Positions 54,030 through 64,000 of a stretch of 64,000 bases of DNA are shown here, one piece after another. The number at the start of each line of letters is the position of its first letter. The first letter of the stretch is position 1. A model generated the notes under the pieces. The model did no database searches, was not told the DNA's origin, and was given only the letters and a program-made list of their open reading frames with translations. Both the position numbers and the translations under genes were made by a program. Where the stretch lies: assembly GCA_963978545.1 (NCBI GenBank), contig OZ021723.1, positions 43,725,069-43,789,068 of the forward strand, in the 5' to 3' direction. Source of the stretch: Linyphia triangularis. Taxonomy: Eukaryota; Arthropoda; Arachnida; Araneae; Linyphiidae.

Positions 54030-55443
54030 GTATTGAGCAGAAATTTTTATGTTTACTGCCTTTTCGAAACATTTAGAATTGAATTTAAAAAAATTCGGGA
54101 ATTGTCCATTGTATAATGCTAGGTACATCTAAAAATTGCTACCTAAATTTTAATATAAAGAGCCATTCACGAACTGAACATTTCGGATTCATTATCAGTT
54201 GCATTTTCATTCTTTACCTTTTTGAAAGATATAAAGTATAATAAATATTGAGAATTTAATTGAGATTTAGAAACTGGTAGAATAAATTTAATAGAAAAAG
54301 TCTTTTCATATACCTTCAACTGGTAAACATTGTATACCGTTGTAACTTTTGCACATAATTGAAAAGAAAAAAAAAAGATACTTACTTAAATAACACTGTA
54401 ATGCAGTGGTGGACGTAGGTAAATATTTCTGATTTTGGCAGGATACTGAGACTAGACAGATCACGTATTGATAAATAATTAGAAAAAAATATCAAATGTT
54501 TGGGCTGAATTTAGTGAAAGTGTGTTTAAATTTGTACCAACTTTTCATTTGTGAAACCAACGTCAAAAGCTAGTAAGCATTCTTGATTATTTTCGTGTAT
54601 TAAGTCCAGCACTTAAAAAATTGTGATCCGTGGTGACGGTACATAATTTTTCAGAACTTTAAAGTTTAATGCTTAGAGTCTTTTTAAAAAAGTTCATTTA
54701 ATTTATTTGAAAAAAATGCAGCACTGATTGTTGTGACTGAAAAAAACCTCCAAACTTTTAATGAATTTTTAATTTTGTGTTATGGACTACACTCCACAGT
54801 TACCGAATTTACATTTTATCTAAACGGAAAACCATATATTTCGCCGGATAGAATCGAAATCAAACAGTGAAGAAGACGATGACAGCTTTTCTTTGGGTAG
54901 TTCTACCAGTCCCAATAAAAAAAAAAATATTAAAAAAATAGGTAGAAAGGGAATAGGTTATAAAATTGAAACCGATGAATCAAAAATTTAAATATCTTAG
55001 GTCTAACAGAGCAACGTTGGTGGTTATAAAATCATTAAAGGCCTACATTTTGGTCGCTTGTAATGATAGGTGATCGTAATCATAGAGTTTCATATTTCAG
55101 AATAAAAGACACAGGGCACTAATTTATCTTTCCCGAAAACCTGGATGACAATGAGGCAAGCACTTCTCCCTCTGACGTTGTTTATTAGAACACGTGTTTC
55201 TAAAGTAACGAAGAAAACATATTTTATTTAAAGGGAATCATGCAATTGTGTAATAAATTAAACCTACAAACAATCTCCAAAAAACAAGTATTTTTGTTTC
55301 GTTCTAAAACTCATTACGATTTTTAAATTTTTATCTTAAAATTTAAAAATTTACAAAACAATAACAGTTGAGGATAATACACTCTTTATATGAATGAATG
55401 ACCCGAGGAATGATTCGAAATGACATAGAAATATAAATGGCCC

Positions 55444-55478
<35 letters not shown>

Positions 55479-55712
55479 TGCGGCATTTAGTTACCGTCAT
55501 GTTAGACCTATTCTACTAATGAACATATACATATTTTTGTATGTAACTAACTAATTTCTGACAATAAAGTTTTGTAACTTTCAATTACACTATAATACTG
55601 ACGTGGATTTGTATCATTTACCGTTTTTATGTTTTCATCATTCATTTATCAAAAATTGCCAGTTTAGTGATATTTTTTGCAATAATTCTTGTATGTGTTT
55701 TTTTTTTTTATT

Positions 55713-55791
55713 AGAAAAGAAGAAGAAGAAAAAAAAAGAAGAAAAAAAGAAGAAAAAAAAAAGAGAGAAAAAAAAGAAAAAGAAAAAAAAA
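55713..55791 (+). repeat. Polypurine (GA/A-rich) tract, 79 bp
   Basis: A pure A/G strand of AAG, AAAAG and similar units, inserted in the middle of repeat family C relative to the other copies. It gives a Lys-rich or Phe-rich spurious frame on the two strands. Confidence 0.9.
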
Positions 55792-56207
55792 CTACAGCTA
55801 AAATGATGATTTTGGGTATACTTTTCGATAATTCTTATATTATCCTTTCTTGTAAGTGAAACTGAGGAGAGAAGAAAAAATGATCGTTGATGAGGTATGC
55901 TCAAGGAAAGAGAACTTTGAGTTAAAGGCATTCGTTTTTCAACTTTTTATGCCATTAATGCATTTTTACGGGAATTTTGGAGGTGGGAATGTTTAGAACA
56001 CCTTAAGAGTCCTTACCACAACTATTTTGAACAAAATCGTTGGAGCCGTTTTTTAGCAATCATTGAAAAATATGATTTTTTCAATGGCAGCTACCTTATG
56101 AGCATGCGCGATTTTGACGAAAACCGTAATGGTAGGTCCCATGGCCACCACCAACCCGCACACCAAATTTCAATATCGTATGTCAATTGTTTCGGAAATT
56201 ATGCTGA

Positions 56208-56208
<1 letters not shown>

Positions 56209-56240
<32 letters not shown>
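56209..56240. repeat. (CA)n microsatellite, 16 units
   Basis: A perfect CA run followed by GACAGACA, at the internal microsatellite position of repeat family C. Confidence 0.95.
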
Positions 56241-56244
<4 letters not shown>

Positions 56245-58552
56245 GACATTTTTTCTAGATCACTTTCTTGAATTCAGGAAGTTCCAAAAAGTGGAGAAAT
56301 GCAAAAAATCTTTTTTTTTTTACTGATTCCTATACTTTCATTTCTTTATGTATACATATGGGTAGTTGAAAGTAAAAATGTATATACACACAAATAATCT
56401 TACGTTACAAGTAACAACGTATTATACTTATAAAACTGTGAAATCGCGCACAATACAAAATACGATTACATTTGTTATTGCAGGAATAATGAGTAATACG
56501 CAAATTTATAAACTGATAGAGCCATGCAAATATTGTGCTAAAACTTACAAGTTTGAATTTTGCGAACTGTAAATTAATATGAATAAATTGTTCCTTGAAT
56601 AGTGACATACAGCACTTTTTAAAATGCCATCAAAATTAATTAAGTGATTGAAAATCTGTTAAATGTAGAAGCTTAAACCCAATATGCACTCGTCCAAGAT
56701 ATGTTATCTAGACTCAGTGATGATTACGCAAATTCTCTTACATCGTGGTGTTTTATATTTTTTTTTCCAAGACCAATAGCAAATATAGAGAAGTTATCCC
56801 TAATATATTTTCTGAAACCCTTGTTTTGCTATATCATTTTACGTTAATGATATTGTTGATTTAAGCTAACTAAAACATGTCGCTACAAAATAAAAGGAGT
56901 CTAAGAAAAGAAATTTTATGATGTCATGTGTAGAGAAATAGCAATTAAAAATTATCTTCTGCCAATATTTCTTCCGATAATTCTGTTAAATATCAACAGC
57001 ATATCCATGGAAGGCATGCCTACTGTAGTGTAACACTAACGTAACAAAAGCCTGCTTTTTTTAAGGTAAACGTAGTCACTAATTCAACAACGAATATTGT
57101 TTCATCACGAACACCGATGAAAAAGCTAAATTTTAAATTTCATTAATGGGATACCCCAATAAGCAACTGATTAAGCTATTTACTATTTATATGCTTCTCT
57201 TCTAATCAAACGAGGGAAAGAAAATGAAAATATTAAAAGAGCTGCCTACAAATAAAAGGTCTCGCAGGTGTGTCTATATATACATATAAAAAAAAAAGCT
57301 AACTTGCAAAAGCTCACTCTAATCAGAGTAATATTCCGAAACAATATCTCTGGCCGTAGATGAACAATCACCCCCTCCCTGTCTCGTCACTTCCTGTTTG
57401 GACCACTGGTCAACATGAAAAGGAAAAGATTGAATGGGAAGAAATAAGCGCATTTTTTTTTCTATCTCTCACAAAACAAGCCCACATTGTTATAGTGGCT
57501 GGAGGACGAACCTTCTTGTATACGCTCGGTGGCGTATTGATGCGTCTGTTCCTGGTTCTATTTATAAGATGTCGATGGCAACTCTGAAGTTACAATGGTG
57601 AAAAGTGTGGGTGGGAGGGATATTAAAATGAACCGTGGACGTGTCCCAGCGTAGGTGTCTAATGAGATATCAGTGCAGTGATAGGAAACACGGTAGCAGC
57701 AAATTGGGTGGTTTTTTTTTTTCTGTTGGGTGAATGAGATGCATATTGTTCCGTGTTTATTTTCGTTTTTTCCCAGGATAAAATGGTTGTGGAACATTGG
57801 ACCTATGGAACATATCCTCCGTGTATGATGCATAGTTATGGACTTAGAGATGTTTTGTTCACACTGTGGGTGTAGAATGTAGGAAAGAATTGCTATTTTA
57901 ATCTTCATACCTGATGTTGCATTTATCAATGTGAGGGGATAAAAAATGTCTGTGTATATGTGTAATTTACACTTTATGTGATAATAGGCTTTATGGTTCT
58001 GAATTTCGAAAGCTCTATGGAAGATATGTCAATGTCCGAAATGAAGATTTTGAGTAGCGTCTACTACATAATTAGGGTTTATCTTTAAGGGAAAATGTTT
58101 TCTCCAAACTTCTCAATGCCTTACAAATAAGTGCAATAGAAATAGGTAGAAATCGGCATTTTTGTTTTGTGTGTTTCATTCTTAAATAAATCGCAATATT
58201 TTAGGAATTCAATAACAGGATCTTCGGCAACTATACTACAGTCTTCTTCCGTTATAACCACACGGCGTTTTAATGAATCCCTTAAAGCTCTTCTGCTCTT
58301 TCAGTACAACAAATATAATGTGATTTCACTGCATATCTATAAAGAGACGGTTATTTTCTATAAAATTGGTATAGAGTAAATAGAGAATTTGTTATACTCA
58401 TTTTGAAACTATATTAATTATTAAGAAATTAAATCATGTTATTAAAAAAATAGTGCTTTAAAGTAGAAACACTAGAACATGTGTATTTCTTTTTTTATAT
58501 AAAAGAGACGTTATAAGTTGTTGTTTTTAATTAATAAGAACGCTTTTTTGCA

Positions 58553-58900
58553 AAATAATAATAATAATAATAATAATAATATCACCATCGACATCCGTAT
58601 ACTAGCAAGACAAACAAGCATAAAACATTCTAACCAATAAAAACGTACCCCTACATCCAAAACATGCAAGATAACAAGAAAAGAGAGGATCCTAACTCTT
58701 GCCCATACAAAATAAACGACGCGGTGGCCCCCTCTGGAATCGGGCCCCGGCCAAGGCCCTCGTAAAACCATCACAAGCTTTTCTGCTCAAGATATTGCCC
58801 AACCTGACGGGATGGGACAGATGCAGATAAGAAGACATCTATCTCTTAGAAAGAGGATGGTGTAACGAGGATGGTATTTTTTTCGGACAGCTTCCTGTTT
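58553..58900 (-). mobile_element. Possible 5'-truncated LINE 3' end with AAT/ATT tail
   Basis: On the minus strand a GC-rich stretch (GGCCTTGGCCGGGGCCCGAT, GGGGGCCACCGCG) grades into T-rich sequence and ends in nine ATT units (58553-58581 as AAT on plus). Several non-LTR retrotransposon clades end in such short microsatellite tails, and the composition is unlike the local DNA. No reverse transcriptase sequence and no target duplication were found, and the upstream edge is arbitrary. Confidence 0.35.
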
Positions 58901-59204
58901 TAAATGTGGCCCTACTTTCCATTTACTCATTATGATATGATTTGGATATGATTAAATAATAATGTTTGATTCTTGAATAAAATATAATTTTATTCCGGTT
59001 CAAATGTTTGCAGAAGTTAATGTGGAAAGTAGGACGCCATGTCCTTGGTTTGGAAAAGGAATAGTATTGGTTTTTTAATACCCTAAACACTCCGACATGG
59101 CTATATTTGTTAAAATAAAGTAAAAGAAATTTTATTGATAGGGGAGGGATAATTCACATTTCATTTAATTTACAAAATAAATAAGAACGCCTTTATTAAT
59201 TTAT

Positions 59205-59290
59205 TTGTTTAAATATAAAGTTTGATTTGTTTACTTATAAAATTTGATTTGTTTACGTATTAAGTTTGATTTATTTACATATAAATTTAA
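59205..59290. repeat. Tandem repeat, 22-bp period, about 3.5 units
   Basis: TTTGATTTGTTTAC recurs at 59221, 59243 and (as TTTGATTTATTTAC) 59265, with intervening TATAAA-type spacers. Confidence 0.88.
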
Positions 59291-60678
59291 TTACGAACTT
59301 AACTGCATTATAAACAGAATTAATAATACATTATCATTCTGTTCAGTGTCTGTACAATCTGAAGAATGCGATAGTATGAGGTGCATATGTTATTTATAAA
59401 CAACGTAATAAAAATAATAAAAATATAAAATAATAAAGTTTTATCATGCTAATAATATCAGAGGGGGGCGGGGGATTTATTTTCTGTCAAGTTTGCGAGG
59501 CATGAAAATATTTAAGCCTATCATATACTTCAGTCAGCAAAGTAAAGAGTGAAAGCTTAATTTTTCGCAAATCGGTTACAGGAACAAATTACGGTAAATA
59601 TATTCAGTCGCCATTCCCTCATTTAACTGACACCAATTTCGGTGTTTAAATAAAAATATATATTAGACATTCTCTTACAATTCCCGTAAAATACATTGTT
59701 GGAAAAAAAAAGATGCTGCAATGGAAGAACAATGACTTCTATACACATTCACTAATACGCGATAAAAGAACCATCATCAGAAGCCGAAAAGCGTTAAAAA
59801 GGGATAAGCATCAAGTAACCTTAGAAAAGCATATTGTGCAGCCACGAAGAACACACTTTAATTAAAAAGCTATCATTTTCAGTGTTAAGTAATTCGATTT
59901 CCCACAATTCATAGAACACCCTAGATTTTTTTAGGCGGTCTTACATCACAAATGACAATCGAGTGTCCATTAACTCGAAGTAAGTATAATAGAGGAAGAA
60001 CTTTTCTCCAGGAAACGCAAACATTCATTACAACTATATTTTAAAAAGATACGTTACATGTGGACAAAATAATGCTTAAGAAAGTCTGAGGACACGGGAT
60101 TAAGATGGAAATTTGGCGCGAATAAATAGGTGTTTCGGTGAACTCTGGATGATATTAATTTCTTTGGATTATTTGGATTATTACAAGTTTTATTAATCAA
60201 TAAATTTTCAAGTCATTTAATTCCATTAAAAGTGAAATTAAATGTTATTAGTATAGGTATAGTAATGGGAATGAAAAAGTTAAATCTAGGGTAGTGGTGA
60301 TTAAGTATTGTACCAAAATTCAAAACTTTTATTGACATTATTTTACAAAAGATAAAGGAACATTATTTGACACTAATGTTTCATATTTGGAGACAATGAT
60401 TCGACATTTTTTGACTTCCATTCCAATGTAATTTTTTAGGTATATCAATATTTATAATTGCTGCGACTCTGGTGTTAGTTAAAAAAAATTATCCGCTTGT
60501 TTCAAAATATTACTAAAACTATAAAATTACCAATCGATAAGATGTGTGCGCATTGTTGCTTTTAAATAGTTAGTTGATATAGGTAAGTTCCTTCAATTTG
60601 TACACTGACGACTGACCCATTATATTAAGAGTGAAAATTCTAATTTGTATAAAAAAGCAAATGAAATGTATTATATAT

Positions 60679-60760
60679 ATTGTGATTTAGTATGTGTATT
60701 GTAAGTTATTAGATATTTATTGTAATTTATTATATATATATTGTAGTTTATTGTAACAAA
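60679..60760. repeat. Tandem repeat, about 20-bp period, four units
   Basis: Units begin ATTGTGATTTAG, ATTGTAAGTTAT, ATTGTAATTTAT and ATTGTAGTTTAT at 60679, 60698, 60719 and 60740. Confidence 0.85.
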
Positions 60761-61487
60761 TAATTTTCTGTATTTGTCTTTGGTTAAGCTGTTGCACATA
60801 AAATATATCAGGGTGGAATAAGTCTTCACATTTTCAGTACGTACAAAGTATAGGGGTTTGAACCTGGTTTAGAAGTAGATAACCTTCAGTTGTAGAAAAA
60901 GAAAAAGAAAAAAAAATCATTCCAACTTTGGTTGAGTTGAAAGCATTCGTTTGAAAAAGTAAAAGTGGTGAAAACAAATAAAAATTTGCTCCAAGGCACC
61001 GTATATTAAGATGTTTAAACTTTCTACTCTGAATCATAAATAACTTACAAGCTTTGTTCAGAGACGCCGAATGATCCAGGCAGGTGATGTTATTTGTGCC
61101 CTGGAATTTAGGAGAAACGATCACTTTAACCTAGAGGTTTTCTAAGAAGAAAAAAACTATTTTTAGATCCTCCCGTCTTCGGAAAGTGTAAAATAGACGA
61201 GAAATTTGCTTCGTCGTGTCAGTCTTTCGCCTCTTGGCCGTGAAATCCTCCACTTCGCGAGAACTGGTTCCAAAACATCATCAATCACAAACCATTTGAA
61301 CGAAGAGAAAGACTTTACAACAAATGTGGAACAAAAGAACCATCTCCAATGGTGACTTTGGAACCTAATGAATAAACCTAAGTGAAAAGCATGTCATATT
61401 CAACTACTATCAACTTAGAAATTAGGGTAATAACCCCACGAAATTTCTCTGACAGACAAGCGTGCTTATTGTTTTCTTATGCTAAAC

Positions 61488-61630
61488 TTATGGTGTGGAC
61501 CATCGCACAACCTTCAACTATACTATAATAATGGTCACAACTTTAAAATTTGAAATGGATTAGTGCTATTTACCGTTTACGTTTGCATGCTATCATTTAA
61601 ATTAAAAAATTAGTGAATTTGTTAAGTTTG
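61488..61630 (+). mobile_element. Dispersed non-coding repeat family C, 5'-end fragment
   Basis: It begins GGTGTGGACCATCGCACAAC and continues CTTCAACTATACTATAATAA, then TATTTACCGTTTACG and a TATCATTTA segment. This matches the first 100 bp or so of the 38-kb copy. Similarity is lost afterwards, so this is a truncated or decayed copy. Confidence 0.7.
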
Positions 61631-62458
61631 TCAATATTTTTGTTGAAAATTATTTTCATAAATCTCACTAAATTCGCGAGCATAGCGACAATTTTAGATA
61701 TAAAACTATTTGTTAATTTGTAGCTTTAACTGAGAAGAACCATAGAAACAAACAGAAAACTTAGTCCTTATATAATATTATCGCAACAATGCTGCACAAA
61801 AATGAAATAATTGCTGATTGGTCAGTCTGTGGCATTGGAAATTAACTGTTTCCTTCCTACAGTAGTAATTTTTTCGAAACTCTTCGTTCTTTAATTTCTA
61901 TAGAATAAAAATTTTCATTCACAAAATGCATTGCTTATAATAATGCATTAGAGTCTTATTAATCAATAATCACTGAAGGTTTAGTATATCTGTGTTAAAG
62001 AAAGAACTATAAAATTCCAAATGAAACGCTCTGAACATGAACTGTGACTTATACTTACACTCCTTTCATAATATGACCTCACAGCAACATGTCAACGAAC
62101 ATGCTTTCATTGATTGTGCCACGTGTGCGTAACACAACTCTTCTTTCAATATCGTATAAGACCCTCGATCTAAAGTCTGTATCGTCATCATTCTCTTCTC
62201 CTATTCATCCGGATGCTCAAGATGAAGATACCCAGGGAGGGATGAGTGACGTAAACACGAGCGCGGGGGTGGGGGTCAGAAGAAGACAGACGGACAAATG
62301 CCAGCCGGAAATGACACCCCGCACGTGCTGGCCGCGTGGGGGGCTCTATACGAGGGGCTGTGCACCGGATGGTCGGAAACCGCACCAAGATCTTTTCCCA
62401 CGCTTTCTTGATGCTGTTTTGGAGTGGAAGATGATTTTTTTTTTTGGCAGGATCATCT

Positions 62459-62479
62459 TTTTTTTTTTTTTTTTTTTTT
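62459..62479 (+). repeat. poly(T) homopolymer, 21 bp
   Basis: Uninterrupted T run inside the balanced-composition island at 62.1-62.7 kb. Confidence 0.9.
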
Positions 62480-64000
62480 CCTTTTATTCTTGAGGTCGCG
62501 ACTCGCGAGATTTACGTTAATCGTGTTTCGCGGATGGAGTCGCGCGTGTTGGACCTGAAATGGAAATTATCTCTTTTCCTCTTTCGCTGGAAGAAATCGC
62601 TAGGTGAAAGAAAAAGTGTACTGTGCTTCTAATTTTGAGAGGGTGTCTTTTGAGTGGATCTGCTTTTTTGGGCGGTTGGATGGAAGACCAATGAATTTTT
62701 CCCAATAAAAATTTGTTTCATATAAAAAAAAATTATAATTTATTAATAATAATATAATTAAAAAAAGACTCATTTTCTCTCCGTTGCATGTCTACCAAAG
62801 TTGAATAGATAATAATTGTATATTCTTGTTTCTAGGTAAATATTGTGTAAAATTAAATTTGATGCATCGCTAGACATAAATGGTTGATTTTATCCGTATT
62901 TATATATACACTATACATTGACATTATAGGCAAGAATCAGTAGTATGTTTTAAGAATTTTAGTTAATTTAAAATTTTAGCTCAATGAAAGGCAATTTATG
63001 AGGGTACTTCTTACAGAACTCAGAATATTTTTTGCAACTTTATAGAAATGTAGAGAGATTTCAGCTTTGTGTTTTAACCATTACCTGTCCTGCTTTATAG
63101 CTCCAATATCTTCGCTTAATATAGAATCACCAGGCATTGGACAAGACGTAATTCATTAAAGCAAGGACATACGGTCTAGACGCCCACAAAACAAACGTCT
63201 CAAATTCCTCAGCACATCCGAAATAGACGCTAGACCGTATTTCCAAACAAAGTTCCCTAGAACCAAAGTACATCAAGAGATACCAAAAGGCCCACAACCC
63301 CAAAATATCCTTCAACCTGTCGTTCACCGTATGCCTTCGAATTCGAAAAAAGAGGGTTAACGAACCGGGGACTATCTCTCCCCACTTTGGAAGGGTGGAG
63401 AAAGGTGGGGTGGGGGTGATGAGAGACACTGGGACAAAGACACCGTTATAAGCGGGGGCGGTGTTGTTTGTTGACGATTCGAGATGGTGGGGAAGGGGGC
63501 CGGAAGGTAAATTTGTTCGACACTTGTCTCTGCCGTTTTGTTTCTGTTATCATCAGGGTTTAACTGGATCATTTCAAGAGACTTCGAAATCTCCCTTTTG
63601 ATTTACCACACTTTATACTATATTTTATCTTTTCTATAGTTGTGTATGATTTTTGGATGAGATGAATTAAGAGAAGGGTGTAGTTTAAAATTTACTTACG
63701 GAAAAATTGGATTTACTTATGATTAATGTTTAAAGTTTTTACGAATTTGTCACGTAGTTCGAAGTTAAAAACACCGGGATGTGCCTAGTCCACCAACTAT
63801 GCGTTTTTCATTATGATCATGTATTATTTTCATACAGCTAAACTTTTCCTTAAAAACTAAGAAACATGTGCAGAATGTATTTCTAAGAAACTGAATACAA
63901 TGGATACAGCAGTTTTTACATAAAAAGGATGTATATAAAAGTTCACTAAATCTCTATCTCCATTAATTGCCTCCTTCACAGGGCGCAAAATCACCCGGTT

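Larger units (their letters stand above)
48577..55573. other. Non-coding block with several islands, no gene seen
   Basis: Islands of more balanced composition occur at 48970-49450, 50210-50770, 51720-51985 and 53080-53430. A hairpin-forming sequence lies at 50608-50641. A 250-bp stretch (53722-53979) is open on both strands without a recognisable family and is followed by poly(A) at 54001-54027. A second poly(A) lies at 55449-55477. The largest open frame in the 50-kb island (137 codons, plus, 50192-50605) looks compositionally uneven and is not called. Confidence 0.45.
55574..56374 (+). mobile_element. Dispersed non-coding repeat family C, copy with CA and purine tracts
   Basis: It starts at AACTTTCAATTACACTATAA and ends ATGGGTAGTTGAAAGTA, so it has the same inverted ends as the 38-kb copy. 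The body matches that copy in order: CTTTTCGATAATTCTTAT, GATCGTTGATGAGGTATG, TTTTACGGGAATTTTGGAGG, CAATGGCAGCTACCTTATG, GAAATTATGCTGACCACAC. It differs by carrying a 79-bp purine tract (55713-55791) and a short CA array in place of the long CATA array. Confidence 0.85.
56375..64000. other. Non-coding block with several islands, no gene seen
   Basis: Islands of more balanced composition occur at 57350-57600, 58580-58900, 61140-61360, 62090-62660 and 63120-63590. The 62.1-62.6 kb island is CpG-rich for this window (GCGCG, CGCGACTCGCGAG) and could be promoter-like. A 10-bp inverted pair TACGGTCTAG/CTAGACCGTA lies at 63170-63179 and 63230-63239. Minor tandem repeats are listed separately. The 134-codon plus-strand frame at 62089-62493 ends in a T homopolymer and shows no domain. 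Confidence 0.45.

Noticed and set aside
54415..54432. hAT-like end CAGTGGTGGACGTAGG
   Set aside because: No matching inverted end or 8-bp duplication could be found on either side.
57558..57929. 123-codon minus-strand open frame as a gene
   Set aside because: No recognisable domain, no splice-framed borders and no homologous neighbour; treated as chance.
62089..62493. 134-codon plus-strand open frame as a gene
   Set aside because: It runs through a CpG-rich non-coding-like island and ends in a T homopolymer coding for Phe; no family recognised.

Overview
This is 64 kb of AT-rich, gene-poor animal-type nuclear DNA. No protein-coding gene can be assigned with confidence anywhere in it. There are no long open reading frames, no operons and no rRNA. 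Long homopolymers, TA, CATA, CA, GA and AAT microsatellites, tRNA-derived SINEs, and hAT-like and Tc1/mariner-like elements all point to a metazoan genome. An arthropod, perhaps a spider, is my guess from the general look, but nothing in the window proves it. The window is most likely intergenic or inside a very large intron.

Layout: 1-5.4 kb is AT-rich with poly(A) runs and a 100-bp TA tract. A minus-strand tRNA-derived SINE lies at 5.45-5.66 kb with a perfect 13-bp target duplication. AT-rich DNA follows, with a small minisatellite (7.6 kb) and an 87-bp tandem duplication (8.9 kb). At 10.4-12.1 kb is the most complex structure seen: a 337-bp terminal-inverted-repeat element is split by a 1246-bp hAT-like element with an 8-bp target duplication. 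The hAT interior carries an inverted, about 99% identical copy of 394 bp of the DNA just beyond its own right end. A TA-flanked palindromic MITE sits at 16.95-17.15 kb. Copies of a 150-bp-module repeat lie at 18.2, 33.6, 34.0 and 48.2 kb. Four copies or pieces of a 0.6-1.1 kb non-coding repeat lie at 29.7 (minus), 38.1, 55.6 and 61.5 kb. Its internal dinucleotide-like stretch is absent in one copy, a 32-bp CA run in another and a 350-bp CATA array in a third. A second SINE is at 36.65-36.84 kb. A degenerate Tc1-type transposon with recognisable but stop-ridden transposase remnants occupies 43.57-45.25 kb. A possible truncated LINE end with an AAT tail lies at 58.55-58.9 kb.

Between the repeats, islands of higher sequence complexity recur every few kilobases (for example 4.7, 14, 28.5, 37.4, 49, 51.8 and 62.3 kb). 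One of them (37424-37598, minus strand) has good splice-site-like borders around an open frame and is the best exon candidate. The others may be conserved non-coding or regulatory DNA, but a single sequence cannot show this. The short open frames of 60-180 codons scattered through the window are mostly what chance or simple repeats give, and I have not annotated them as genes.
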